DNA of 64,000 bases, from assembly GCA_015227615.1 (NCBI GenBank), contig JAALGZ010000028.1, positions 434,001 through 498,000 on the forward strand. Reading direction: 5' to 3'. Numbering within the stretch: position 1 is the stretch's first letter; every line of letters begins with the position of its first letter. The position numbers and the translations under genes were made by a program. Of this stretch, positions 23,399-35,668 are shown piece by piece. The notes below the pieces were generated by a model, which was not told the origin of the DNA, made no database searches, and saw only the letters and a list, made by a program, of their open reading frames with translations. Origin of the DNA: Labyrinthula sp. Ha (taxonomy: Eukaryota; Sar; Bigyra; Labyrinthulida; Labyrinthulaceae).

Positions 23399-23707
23399 GA
23401 AACCTCGCAACAAAAAATTGAGAATAAATCAGAAGTGACGCTGAATCTAGTTAAACAAACGTTAATCTACAATGAAAATTGCAAAATCTGTCCAAGTAGT
23501 GAAGGTAATAAACATATTTTCAAGGTTTAGCTTTCAGAATGTGTGAAGTGATATCGTTCCAAGTTATTAGCAAGTCTTCTAAAAGTTTATTCATTCAAGA
23601 TGTTCAATATCCTTTGTGAAAAAAATAAAATTGCTGCTAAGAATCCTTGCGAAGAAGATGGATCTGGGACGTGTACACTATGTTTCGAAAGTTTAAAACA
23701 TAAATAA
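23399..23707 (+). CDS. small Cys-rich gene, 3' exons, copy 2
   Basis: The upstream exon begins after an acceptor TTTGTAG at 23398 and reads ETSQQKIENKSEVTLNLVK, then TLIYNENCKICPSSE. A phase-1 gap of 66 nt with GT...AG ends follows, then the exon ending CTLCFESLKHK-stop at 23707. Earlier exons should lie to the left; no start could be fixed. It is adjacent to and convergent with a Roco copy in every unit. Function unknown. Confidence 0.4.
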
Positions 23708-24215
23708 GTTAGTTACGGTTTCACGAAATGAGTAAGTCTTGTTAATGATGAAATTTCACTATAGAAATAATTTTGTAATTAAGGGTTAAACAATACATTT
23801 TGACATAGATCTTTCTTATAAACAATGCTGTCATGTTGTTGCTTAATCTAAGCTCAACACTTTGATATGCTCTTCATTTTACATTCTTCTGTACATGTAA
23901 GGCTTCAATTAACTAAAATTTAAGTTAAAAAGAATAAAACACTTTTTTTTCTCTAACTCTATGAGTTTGTCCTTGTTTTGGCTTTTGTAGGTCTCTAATT
24001 TAGAAGTGTGTGTGTTTGGTTCCTGACATTGCATTATTAAGGGATATTCTAAAATGAGAATTCTCCGCGTTAAGACAATTTTTCAAATTCTCTCCCCATT
24101 TTCCACAAAATTCATAAATTTCCTTGTTCTTTTATTGTTTTTCAGGATTTCTCGAAAAGAAAACCATTTCTCCATTCTCAATTCCCAGCACTGTTAGTTA
24201 ACATCCATCCTTATG

Positions 24216-24421
24216 ATTTTTTGGCACGCTGTTCCAGAAAAAAAATTAATAGAAGCTTAGTTTTTGTATTTCAAATGTTAAGTTTAAGTGTAACGGTTAT
24301 ACGACACCCAATATCAAATTAACTATACCAATGTTACTGTCGGATATTACAATTACTATAGTACACACATTTTTTCCGCAGTTCGATATCTTGGAACATA
24401 AATACCCAACTGGGAAAGAGA
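24216..24421 (-). repeat. E2 3' LTR
   Basis: 206 bp; on the minus strand it starts TCTCTTTCCCAG. Pairs with 32130-32334. Confidence 0.88.
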
Positions 24422-24559
24422 TCCCCCCCAAATAATGGATTCAACCGGGTTAGTGGTAATTGACATGAAAAGAAGGATTGGGATCTAATCCAGTTGATGT
24501 CCAGCGACAGCACACTCTGTTAGTGCGAGCAAAAACTCGATCTTATTTTGATGAGGGAA

Positions 24560-25390
24560 ACTGCTGTCGATTAGGTAGTAAAAGAGTTCAGTTTTCACAG
24601 AAGAACTTTAAGGAGATGAATGAAAAGTGCCCTGTAGTTGATGTGAAACTTTTTCGAACAAAGTGTCGAAATAAGTAACCTTGTCATTTTCTTTTCGGAT
24701 AAAAATTCAACAAATTTCTTGGCTGTGTTGAAAAATTTAGCCCAAACTCTTATGTAATTTTCAAGAAAGGTTCTTTTGACCGAATTATTTCTTTGTAAAG
24801 GTAGTAATCTAGAGAACTAATCCATTGCAGAACTGTGTTATAAGAATAGTTGGTAGCCCAGATGAATGAAAGGGATCCACGAGGAAAATATTGTAGTGGA
24901 AATTTAATCTTCAAAAACTGATGCACAGATAAAATAGGACATACCAAGGAAACTCCTCTAGTAGAATTTGAAGTACAAACCCTCCACGCGGGATCCTTAA
25001 TCACCAGGACAAAGATGCCCATGTTTCTAGTAGGATGCAAAAATTTTAGAGTAAAGACGTTTTCTAATATAATTCTAGAGAATTCGGTTTAAAATAAACT
25101 TGTAAAGTAGCTTTAGAGACCAATGATATATTACCGTAACGATGAATTAAAATAGACCTGTTTGAGTCAGGCAAATCCAATAAAGTAAGAGAAACACGCT
25201 CGTCATGTAGTTCCCGAGTAATTGAAAACCCGTCCTCGGAAATAGAAAATTGAGGACCAGAATGAAGTTGTAAATATGAATCATCTTCAGCATTGACCAC
25301 TGTACACCAATAATTACTGAGGACCGTCCAAAAGTCTCCATTACGAGAAACTAAAGAAAAAAAGTGATCTAATAAACCCCTTTTGTCCAA
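24560..25390 (-). pseudogene. E2 MT-A70-type methyltransferase region
   Basis: Catalytic motif in LVIKDPAWRVCTSNSTRG (DPAW variant), then SLSFIWATNYSYNTVLQW, the family's W-x-T-N strand. The upstream segment (FSISEDGFSI...HDERVSLTLLDL) matches the E1 region just before its DPPW, showing that the whole module, not only the motif, is shared. Confidence 0.8.
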
Positions 25391-25689
25391 ATAAATTTAT
25401 TCGAACAAGAATTAATGATTGGAAAGTTTTTGATTTTAGGAAGTTCAGAGTAACTTTAAACTTAGCCATGAAAGATCTGTATTCTTTGTCACCGACTTCA
25501 GAAACCACCAGCTTGATATGTTTTAAGTCACTCAATCTTCGTAAATAAGGAACATGAGTGTTAGATAAATCTTCACCACTCAACCTGTTCTTGAAACACA
25601 CGAAGGGATGTATCACGTTTAGAAAACATATTAGCTTTGCCAGATAAATTCTTATGAAACTTTGTAACACATATTTCTTTTTTAAGATA

Positions 25690-26300
25690 TTCATGAGCAT
25701 CGTATAGATTGAAATAAAGTCCATGAAACATACTAATTGATTGTAAATTAAGAATGTTTTGAATTTGCGCAGCAATTTACTGTTTACTTCCAAAGGGTAA
25801 ATAAGACTGGCTTGGAAACTTTCCGTAATTTCCACAACTGAAGCGTTTAACCAAACAAACTAAGACTTCTTTCTCCTCTTCATACCAACCTAACGAGTTT
25901 TAATTCTCATCTAAAGAAAAAAATGTTTTTGACTTATAATTAACTGTACTTGTTAGTCTTAATACGGTCTCTTCCTCCGATGAATTGTTGTCTAATCTGC
26001 AAAGATAAACAAGAATAGCATCTTTCCGATAATTGTTTCTCATCTTATTGACAAAAGTGTGAAGTAAAAGAGGAAAATCTCTGTAAGTGTCGTCTAATGG
26101 TTCCCAACTGTTGCTTTGGGAGTCAAATCCAAACCATGAAATAATATTCTGGTATTCAGGTGTATTGTTCCCGCGTAGCTGGATCTTCTCTATTTTATCA
26201 ATTTCGAGACTTTGAAAATTATGTGTAAAAAAATGCTTTAAGGTTTTCATTTCCAGTTGGCTTTTCATGTGAATAAAACCATAGTCGTGAGGTATAGACC
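25690..26300 (-). pseudogene. E2 chromodomain and SANT/Myb-like region
   Basis: Chromodomain-like segment at 26010-26230 (IISWFGFDSQSNSWEPLDD then FPLLLHTFVNKM). Downstream on the minus strand a tryptophan/acidic segment (LGWYEEEKEVLVCLVKRF) and a Q-rich helix (IAAQIQNILNLQSISMF) correspond to the SANT/Myb-like module of E1. Confidence 0.65.
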
Positions 26301-26539
26301 ACATGACGTTTTACAGGTAAATTTCCAACTTCATATACATCTTTAGAAATAATATCAGTGACTTGGTACGGCCCCAATCAACTTAAACGTGTTTTTTTCG
26401 TTGACGTTTAGGGTACCGTGTTCAGAAACTAGGACATAATCTCCTTGGGAAAACTAAATGATTATCTTATGCTTCTTATTTAAACGAGAGTCATCAATGT
26501 CTCTTTTTAGCTTGACAGAGTTATAGACTTCTTTTTGTA

Positions 26540-27450
26540 CCTGATATATAGCGACCCGAATTTCTTCAGCATCTGAAATTAGTTCTTTGACTTTGATAGG
26601 TTTTTTAATTTGTTTGAAATATTAATTGCAAAATGTTTGAGAGAACTTTGGATTAGAGGAGTAGTTAATTTGTAAAATAGGAAAAGTTCGTTTGGAGTTT
26701 TATTCGTTCTTCTTTCCATTGTTTGATTATTAATAATATAAGAAATAATATTTAGCAACTGAGGCCACTCTGATTCATGTAATTGACATTGTGACACTAA
26801 ACCTTGTAAACAACGTAAAATAGAAGAATTTATAGTTTCTATGGAATTATCGATCCAAGGAGAATACGCTACGGAGAAAGACTGTTTGAAGCCTATCTTC
26901 TTTGAAAGCGTTTCAACTGATCGATTTGCAAAATGAGAGCCATGATCTGTAATAAAAAGAAAATAGTCATTGAAACCAAGATCAGTTCGCCATTAAAGTA
27001 ATGTATTAGCCCGAGTATCAGTTGTAGGAGAAACAGTGTTAAAGAGCATAATCTTGCGGGTACAAGAGTTTAGCAGAGCTAATATGTAGCCTTCTTATTA
27101 ATATATAGGCAATCTGCTCGCAAAATATACCTCGCTCTCTTAGCTAAATTAGTTAAGTTGTAAGGTCTCCTTAATATATGAGGTTCTCGTTGGCAATGAA
27201 GCTAACGTTACCGATATGACTGTAACAAATTAAATAGATCTCCTTTCCGAATTCCATGGAAATATATATTAGATAAAGATTTCTTCTCAAAGGAGAGCGA
27301 TGGATGACATTTGTCAATATAGTTCTTTACCAAAAATTGCGCCAAGTGTGTATGTAGGACTAGAAGCTTGCCCTGAAAATAATATAGATCTTCCACAAGA
27401 TCATATTTCGATAAAAATTCTTCGTTCAACTCATCCTGCTCTGATTTTTA
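26540..27450 (-). pseudogene. E2 integrase region
   Basis: Integrase C-terminal core (LHESEWPQLLNIISYIINN, NELFLFYKLTTP) and, upstream on the minus strand, the zinc-binding-type segment KNYIDKCHPSLSFEKKS. Both match E1. Confidence 0.7.
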
Positions 27451-27819
27451 AAATTTCTGAGTTGATTTCTACCTTGTCCTTCTTTGAATCAAAGGCAATA
27501 AATAAGATATATGTTCTGTGAATAAACAGTCTTTGATGTCTGAATAATTTGAATGAACAAAAACAGATTGGGAGCTTAATGGGTTTCGAGTTATATTTAC
27601 CCTAGCACAAAATTTTCTCCCTATTAATAATCTTTCATACTCTGGAGCATCATCCTGATTTGAGAAGTCAGCCTCAAAGCAACCCTTGTCGTCAAATAAA
27701 ACTGGGCCAGCATCCAAATAAGTCACTCTGATTGAATCCGTAGTTAATTGGAGTTCCCCCTTACCTTTGAAATCTTTTTCGTCTAGTTGAACTTCCCACG
27801 AGGATCTAGAGATTTTAGA

Positions 27820-29250
27820 TATGTTTTATGTATCATCTGTAGCCCATATAGTTACAATATCTGAAACAAAGTTATCTCGGGAGGTAATGTGGAAGATTAC
27901 GAGATCAAAAGACTGTAATATTATTATGCAGCGATACAACCGAACCCAATAAATGTGTTTATTGTTCTCTTTGACTCGAACAACTGTGATTAGCGCCTTG
28001 TGATTGGTGTAGACAAAAATACCACCAATGTGTGTTCGGAGTAAAAAAACAATACGCTGAAATGAATAGATCAAGGCGTTTAATTCTTTTGAACTGGTGT
28101 ACCACCGAGTTTCACTTCGTGTAAATCCTCCACTAAGGAAAATAAAAGGATGCGGTTTCAGCGTCCTTACATCGTTTGTAACATTTTCTGGAGAATCCTA
28201 GAAAACTGCGATGGACCATGTGTCTTTAGAGCTGTTAGTAAATAAAAGTAAATGAGAAATATGATTATAAGTTGGAAAAAAAACTCTTGCTTGCATCAAC
28301 GATTCCCTCCAGCTGATTCTTCTAGGCAATTTCTAACTCGGGGGTCTAATGAATAACCTCTTTAAGTTTTTCAATTTCAGTTAGCTTCTTCCCCTTTAAG
28401 TTTGAAAAATCCTGAAATGGTCTACGAAGTTCAGCCAACTTCGGGATATTTGGAGAGATCCAGTTAGCTAAATAAACTAAATGAGCCATTTGATGACAAC
28501 AGACTGGCTTTTTCATGTTCAACGTCTTTTGATAAAAAGCTAGGTAAAAGTCCCATCTGTCCTTATTAATCTGCCTACCACACCAGACGATTGTATGGGA
28601 ACAAATGCCACATTTACGAAGGTTGAAACGAACTCTCTTTCGAGCGGCTTGCTTGAGTTACTTCTCGAAAATAACCAACGACTCTTCAAAAGACTGAGAA
28701 TAATCTAAATGATCATCAAGCCAGGCAATAACTCCATTTGAAGGAGCATTGAAAAGATCCTACTCATCATCTGTATTTATAATTTCCGTAATAACTCTCT
28801 CAAGAAATAAAGCTGGAGTGTAACCACCCCACCGGAGCGCCCTTCATTCTCCAATTGGATCGTCGAGAGACCAAAGTATAAATGCCCTGATCATTTTCCG
28901 CTGTTGGAAGAAAATCAAATCCACTTAAAATATTAATAGTAATATAAGAACTGCTGTTGGTAATTGATAAAAACTGTCTTTCTAAATTTGGTAAATTTAA
29001 AGAAGTAGGGACCGTTATTTTGTTTAGGCGGATCATGTTAGCCACTATCCGATAACGATTCAAGATATTATCCTGTTTCCACTTGACCTTGAAACCGTTT
29101 GAATATTGCGACCAACGAGGAGGGTTTTCAATTTTCTTTTCTACAGCAAAATCTGGATGTCCCCAGCTTGGGTTAGTGTATCTTTCCACCATTTCCGCTG
29201 CTTCAAGAACCTTGAATTTGAGATCTAAAAATCCTCTTCGTCAACCGTAA
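27820..29250 (-). pseudogene. E2 reverse transcriptase and RNase H region
   Basis: RT begins VERYTNPSWGHPDFAVEKK and continues with NWRMKGAPVGWLHSSF. The RNase H part includes GGIFVYTNHKALITVVRVKEN and the tether FHITSRDNFVSDIVT. Same order and close sequence to E1. Confidence 0.8.
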
Positions 29251-30249
29251 GATGGTAATTATCTGAACGAAGAATGTGGTACCCATATACAAAAGATACT
29301 TCGATTGATGAAATCAGGGACATCTGGGCGCTGGACTGTTTGATCCCCAACTTGACATGTGCCCAGAAACAACCTGAATCATGGTCTCCTCCTGCTCATT
29401 TTAATTGTAGACTCAGAAACCTTTGTGGAGATCGTACTTCTTAAGCTCCCTAGTTCTTCCTTTTTTGAAATATTACCCTCCTCGATGTCCACTTCATTAA
29501 ACTCCTCAGACGTGTTGTCAACCATGTTGAAGATAATTATAGGCGGGATCGGCTTATTCTGGCCAAGGTTGTCAACATGTTCCGTATAGTTATCCTTGAT
29601 AACAGATAAAGGAACTGCATCGACCTTGTTAATAATAAAATTGTCAGAAATATTTTCGAATCTAATACCACTTTCTGAAGCAGGGGCTGAAGATACCGTA
29701 TTTTTATGCTGCCTCTCGGAAAGAAGGTTATGTAACGTTGAAATAAGAAAAGACTCAACGTCGACACCCTCCTCCACCATATTCCTTCTGCTTTAGTGAA
29801 TCAAAGGGTGGCTTCTTCCTTGGGGATTTAAAATAAAAAATATTTGAAAGCATATTTTAAGAAGGGTGTATTGTCTTCCAAACCATTTGAAGGGTTACTT
29901 AGAAATAAAAGAGAATCAGCTAAATGAAAGTTTTCTTGTAGAGATAATAGAAAATTCCTTTTTGCGATCTTGATCCCATTCTAATAAGAATGAAAATGTA
30001 CTTCAAAATAGAGCGGTCTACCTGCTGGTCAGGCTCTAAAATGTCTTCTTTATTTTGAATGATTAGAGAAAAATGTTGCACCTGCTTTGTCGGGAGCCCT
30101 CGATGTTTTCAATAACTTCCACTCGGCTCCAGAGATACATCACCCTCCTTGCCTGCAACCTATTTTTCAATTTTTCTGCCTTCGGCGTATCCTTCAATTT
30201 CAGCTTGACTCCAAAGTAGCGAAGGGTTCTGTCACCAATAATAATTTCA

Positions 30250-32107
30250 TCCCAGACATCCGAGTCAACGCAAAAGAAACTTTGCTCCTTAAGATCCAGC
30301 TTTCAGTTGTCTTGAATAAGGGCAACATGTGCAACAATTACGGACTCAACGGGAATAGGTTTCCTTTCCGTAAAAGTGACGTTTTTAATATACCGATGCT
30401 GCTCCTCTCTGAACATAAATTTTTTTCATCGTGGTCAGACCGGCGACAATCAAGTCTGCTCCGGTATCAGCTAGACCTTTAACTGGGAGAAACTCTCCAC
30501 TTTCAACATCCTTCAAAAGTAGAGATATGTTTCAAGCCTTTTCATCCATCTTTTTTTACACCAATGGTAAGATGTGAACTAGTATTCAATAAAACTGAAG
30601 CATTGGAGGACTTGAGAGAGGCTGGAGATTAGATATTTTTGATGTGTTGGCCGCTGTTGTTCTCTTGATGTTTTGCTTTATGTTCTTCATGCAATGATCC
30701 TTTTCTACAGCTTTTCTTTCTAAAACAAATCTTCTAGTAAGCAGCAACGACTTCAACTTTGCTAGGGAATATCCCCCTCTCCGAAATAAGAATAAATTCT
30801 TGATATTGAACACCAAACTCTCGTGGAATCCTATCTATGACCTTCCTCAGTATCTTTTCTTGTGCAAGTTTTTTTTCTTCTTCATCTAAATGCTTCAGGA
30901 TTTGAAAGACTTGATCAAAGAATAAATATATCTGTTCAGCTGCATCAAAATTTAATTATGGCCACTTCATATCATTCTCCAACCCAGTGAAACACTTGAG
31001 CCTTTTTGATTTTCCAAAGTTTAGGAGATGGCGAGTTAAATAATGGCGAATTGCTTCAGATGAATCAAGTTCTACCTCTCTTTGCTCCAATGCATCCGCT
31101 ACATTCTTTGAGAGAAGTGTCTGCACCGAAAGTGCCGGAACCTTTCTAACTGTATTTCTATATTCATTCAAAAAGTTTTCTATTCCTTTTCCTGTAAGTT
31201 GCTTGAGCTTGCTAGAGAGTTGGACTTGGACAAGTGGGAATCCTCTATTCATGTTACTTGTTGGATAAGCAGGTGGAATTGAAAACTGGTATCTCTTCTT
31301 GTATTTATCGCGATCGACGTAGGAATTTCCAGTCTTAGACCATTTTTCGTAAACCGATAAAGATCTTACTGACTTTTGATCCTTATTCATATCTTCAGGC
31401 AACTGATTTGAAGGAGTAGGTTCATTAAATTGAGATAATTTGTCAGGAATTGAAGGCGTCCTATCTACAGGAGTTTCAAGAGGTTTCTTATCAACGGCAG
31501 ACTCGGTAGCCTGATTTGATTCTTGAACAGATGATTTGATTTTTTGTTCTGTAGTAGGTAACTCCAGTTCTTTAGCAGTCAGACGATCTTGCCATTCACT
31601 CAACTTCTTAAACTGATTATTCTGCTGCTTCTTTGCTTCCAATTGTCCAGGAAGAAGATCGTCGATACTTTTCTCCCGCGAAATGAGTTCAAGTTCCCTT
31701 TGATCAAGTACACTCTGTCTTTCTATAGCTTCTGATAATTGTTTCTCTTCCATGCGTAGCAGACCCGATTGCATATCCTCTAAAGCTGCCTTTTGTGTTT
31801 CCAGCTTTCTAGCTTCACGACGAATACGAGTGACTTCACCCAAAGTAGAAAAGGGTAAGGCACCAAGAGCTGGGCTTCTAGTTGAAACGGTTTTTGTAAT
31901 ATTTGTAAACGAGGGTGATAAAGATTGTACTGTAGTAAGTTTTGAAAGTGTGCTGAAACTGCTTGTCGTTTTTGAGTGTGTAGCAAGGTTTTCGTCCGCA
32001 GAGTTGTCTGCGTCCCTGCCAAGTTTTCCCTGACCTAACGCATCTGTAGCTTCCTCTGGTTCCTTTTGACTTCCGACTTCCTTCGAATTGTCTTTTTCTT
32101 GTTCCAT
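30250..32107 (-). pseudogene. E2 Gag and protease region
   Basis: Gag (32107 to about 30650): acidic N-terminus, coiled coil with RREARKLETQKAALEDMQ, capsid-like LTGKGIENFLNEYRNTVRKV. A protease-like segment follows around 30250-30550. No zinc knuckle seen. Confidence 0.7.
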
Positions 32108-32112
32108 GTTAC

Positions 32113-32132
32113 GACGTAATTCGAATTATGTC
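32113..32132. promoter_or_regulatory. palindrome across the E2 5' LTR/internal junction
   Basis: On the minus strand identical over 20 bases to the E1 junction palindrome (GACATAATTCGAATTACGTC), although the LTRs have otherwise drifted. Confidence 0.75.
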
Positions 32133-32334
32133 TTTGCGCGCTGTTCCAGAAATAACTTCAATAGAAGTTTAGCTTTTGTATTTCAAATGTTAAGTCTTAA
32201 GTGTAACGGTTATACGACACCCAATATCAAATTAACTATACCAATGTTACTGTTGGATATTACAATTACTTTAGTACACACATTCTTTCCGCAGTTCGAC
32301 ATCTTGGAACATAAATACCTAGCTGGGAAAGAGA
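32130..32334 (-). repeat. E2 5' LTR
   Basis: 205 bp, read on the minus strand from 32334; ends AAAGAC at 32130 like the E1 5' LTR. Confidence 0.88.
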
Positions 32335-32747
32335 ATGGTAACGCACCACTGTGCTTAATCTCTAAAACTATGAAAAACAACTATAAAGAAAAACAAGAAA
32401 TAATATAACAAGTATAAACAGACAAAAAATAGAACTAACAGAGCCAAACAAGAGAGGGTTATATTATTTGAATTGTCTAGTTAACAACTAGGAAAGTATA
32501 GAAATTACCTTGTTGAGAAGCTGTTTCCGAAGAGACAATCATTTGTGAAAAGTTAAAAAAAAAGACCACAACTTCAAGATTTACAAATAGTGATCAAGAA
32601 ATTTTTTCACCTTGATAGTACTGGAAAATAGATATTATCAACTTAGAATAGCTTAACTGCTGGAATTATTCTAAAACACTTAAAAAAACAATTAACCTTA
32701 AAATCAGTTTAAATATTCTTCATCGGATTAAATATCCGTCGTACTCT

Positions 32748-35333
32748 TTAAAGGCGAGGGTTCTTTTGCTTTTCAGCATGAAAGATTTCTTCTACCTCTT
32801 GTTCATTCACATTGCTTTCTTTAATCAACTGCTGTATAAAACTTACAAGAAAATCATCTCTTTCTGTTCCAATAAATCTAAAACTAAGTTCGTTTTCTCT
32901 AATCACAATTATATCAAGTATTTCATCAGGACCAAAAATTATTCTAGAAAAGAACTTGTACAAAAATGAATCTTGAAGCCTTTTGTGGCTAAAGAAAATA
33001 AATACAATTTGCATAAACTTTTCTTTTGTAATTGGTTTATCTGTTTTCCACACTAAATCAGGAGTCAAAGATGTTTTTAATTTTGAATCTTTTACTTCAG
33101 GAAGTAATTCTGGAACAATAAAAGCATTTTTTTCTCTTGGATCTGCAAATAAAACCAAACTGTGTAAAGCTATATTCAAAACATATTCTTTTTCTTTTTT
33201 TGTATATTGTTTTAATAAAACTTCAAATAAATCTTTTCTTATTATTCCAGTATCAATATATTTTCTATAGTTTGAAAATACTTTTTTATTTGTTCTAAAA
33301 GCAAGTTGATGAAAACTTTCATCACGAATAAAACTTCCCAGAGCTTGAGCTAAAAAAGAAGGGGCAAAAAATATAAAATTTTCCCTTTCAGATAAATTTA
33401 TATCTTTGAAATAAGAAATAATTCCTTCTTTAGAATAAATTTCTAACATTTCTTCCATTTCATCTTCAGAAAAGTTACTCTTTTTAGCTTTTAGTTTAAA
33501 CTTTTCAACTGTCATATAACTTGATTCTTCACGACAATTATCCAAAAATAATACATAAACGGATTTGATCGATATACTTGGATTTAATAAGTCATATAAC
33601 TTTGAGATATGAAAGTTTGATTTATAGCTCCCTATGCTCTTGAACTCCATTTTAATTGCCTTTTCACGACTCTCAGTAGAATCAATAGCGTTTTCAACAG
33701 GAAAAAAAATAGTTTTTTCATCTTCAACAAGAGTTAACTTCCCAGAAAGCTTAGACAGAAAGGATTTAATTGTGTTGTTTATATTCTCAAGGTTTTTATT
33801 TTTCTTTAAAAAAGTATTTAAATAAGTTCCAATTAATAAAACAGGTACTTTTGGAGTATTTCTTAAAATACTTTCACACCAAAATTTAAGTCTAAATAAA
33901 TCACATTCTCTTAACTTTGTCATATTAAAAACAACTAAATAAATAGCTTTTTTATTCATGAAAATATGATGAACTGAAGAAAAAACTTCGTGTCCACCAA
34001 AATCATAAACACGTAAAAAAGTATCACTAGTACTGAAATCTGAAAAATAATCTGTTGTATATTGTTCAACAAAACTTTTCTCTCTTACAGTTCTTGTAAT
34101 CAACTCATCTTCAAAAGCTAAGTTATATTTTGACTTTTTCTGAACCTCATCTTCGATTTGATACTTAGAATACATCATATTCTTTACTCTTTGAATACTC
34201 AAATCATATTTTGTAAGGGGTTTAAAATTATGGCGGTGAACTTGAAATATTTGATAATCTTCCAAAACTAAAGTAGATTGAGTTTCTTTTTGAAAACATT
34301 TTCCAGATAAGTTTCTTAATAAAGAAGTTTTTCCAGTTCTTCCATCACCTAAAAATAAAACAAAACTAAATAAAATACCCATAAGAATAACTGGAACTTC
34401 ATTTAACGAGTTTGCTTTTTCATATTGACTTTGTAAAGCAGAATGAACAAGTTCTTTTAACATTTTACTCTTTCCTTTAGGTTCAATAAAATTTTCATAA
34501 ACTTGTAGACCAAGAATAAAAGGATGTGAATTAACTATTTCTTGTAATTCAATAATATCTTCTTCTTCTAGCTTTTTGGATGGTTCAGTATGTCTATATA
34601 TTAAACACTTTATTGTTTTATTAGATTTCAAGAAATTTTTTATAGCTGAAACAATAGCTTTATTGCGAACATCTTGATAAATACTAAAGACTCAATATAT
34701 TAGTAAGAAATACTATATTTTTAGAATTGTTTCATTAAAAGATAAACTTTCAACTATATTTGATATATATATTTCAATGAAATTGTTTTCATATAGTCTA
34801 AGTAATAATAAAAAATATTCTTACTGTATATGTTTTACACTGATTGATTTCAAAAAACTGCAAAATGAACTGATTTCAGGAATATTACAAAACTCAAACC
34901 TAAACTAAAAATATTAAAAAAAATATACTCCAACTTATTCAGTTTCAAATTTTTAAATTTTAGAAAGTTTTCGTCACTGAAACTACATTCGAAAAATCTA
35001 TGGTCAAGAAAACAAAATACAATACCGGAGTGCTTTCACTGCTGGAAAACAAGGAATAAATCTTACAAACATAGATTTAACAGCATGAAAGGGACAATAG
35101 TGAAACCTAATTAAAGATAAAAGAAGATAGTATACTCTAAAGTAGACACTTCTTTATCTGGTTGGAACACCTTTACAAACTCTTCTATTTCCCTTTTGAA
35201 CATGTCTTTGGTATTTGGAGCTTTGTCATCATAAAAGTCCCTTTAAATAATTTATTTACTTAATATACCATTCAATATTAAAGGATGTTTTATTATCTCT
35301 TTCTTCATATTGTTTTTTAATTGATTTCATCAT
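32748..35333 (-). CDS. LRR-Roc-COR protein (Roco family GTPase), copy B, intact
   Basis: Complement of eight exons: 35333-35269, 35240-35136, 35106-35026, 34997-34929, 34899-34825, 34797-34714, 34683-34379, 34348-32748. The introns are 28, 29, 28, 29, 27, 30 and 30 nt, all GT...AG with GTAT/GTAA donors. Coding length is 2385 nt, 794 residues. Residues about 20-250 are LRRs of 23-28 residues (STLEF, ALRFFECSF, KLEFEFCNI, HIQLYENNF, KIYIYQ). The Roc GTPase has P-loop GDGRTGKTSLL (about 262), G3 DFGGHEVF (about 377; Roc usually has Gln for His) and a weak G4, GTYLN. The COR domain runs from about residue 500 (GIISYFKDINLSERE, FAPSFLAQAL). No kinase. Roco proteins are cytoplasmic signalling GTPases that dimerise through COR. 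MULE2 lies 12 bp upstream of the ATG, so native promoter use is doubtful. Confidence 0.88.
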
Positions 35334-35345
35334 TTTATTTTTGTT

Positions 35346-35420
35346 GGGTTCGGGTTTTTTTGACTCCGGAGTCAGATACTCCTCGCGATCTCATTGGTCA
35401 GATCGATTTCCCAAAAATTT
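35346..35420 (+). repeat. MULE2 left terminal inverted repeat
   Basis: Starts GGGTTCGGGTTTTTTT, then TGACTCC, its inverse GGAGTCA, a base, and ATACTCC, then CTCATTGGTC and TTTCCCAAAAATTTTT. The same three-half-site layout as the MULE1 end with a different half-site sequence. Confidence 0.8.
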
Positions 35421-35668
35421 TTTTTCATCATACTTCGTCTGAACAAAAGAGGCGCAGAATTTGTGAATCCCATACTTGGAGAAAATTTAAAGAGGGCAGA
35501 CATAAATATTTTGGGCAAATTTGAAAACAAAATTATGAACAAAAACTATGCAAAAAAGACGAAACCAAAGGGACGAGCTTCCAACTAGAGGTTCTAGACC
35601 CTGAACAACAAAGTCAATCAGAATTACTGGGAAAATGGACTGCAGCAACGTATTCTACGTCAGAAGAA

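Larger units (their letters stand above)
24216..32334 (-). mobile_element. E2, Ty3-like LTR retrotransposon with chromodomain and MT-A70 methyltransferase
   Basis: Full-length fossil on the minus strand. The 5' LTR is 32130-32334 and the 3' LTR is 24216-24421. A G-rich polypurine tract (GGGGGGGA on the minus strand) precedes the 3' LTR. The uninterrupted site is at about 4082 in unit 1 and 50812 in unit 3; the flanks share only ATG, so the target duplication is short or decayed. Parts: Gag, protease, RT, RNase H, integrase, chromodomain, SANT/Myb-like, MT-A70. The coding region is broken, with about ten or more interruptions, and the LTRs differ by roughly 8%. Sister of E1. Confidence 0.92.

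Noticed and set aside
24478-24678. 66-residue plus-strand frame
   Set aside because: It is the antisense of the far C-terminal part of the E2 methyltransferase region, whose counterpart is visible in E1.
34349-34378. Reading the Roco last part as one uninterrupted 627-residue protein starting at 34631
   Set aside because: That frame starts at a TTG and includes a 30-nt in-frame GT...AG segment just before the P-loop; removing it gives V-I-L-M-G-D-G-R-T-G-K, and the true start lies upstream behind six further short introns.
32748-34631. Plus-strand open frames opposite the Roco genes (for example 32766-32969 and 32983-33270)
   Set aside because: Shadow frames on the antisense strand; they recur in all three copies only because the sense gene is duplicated.
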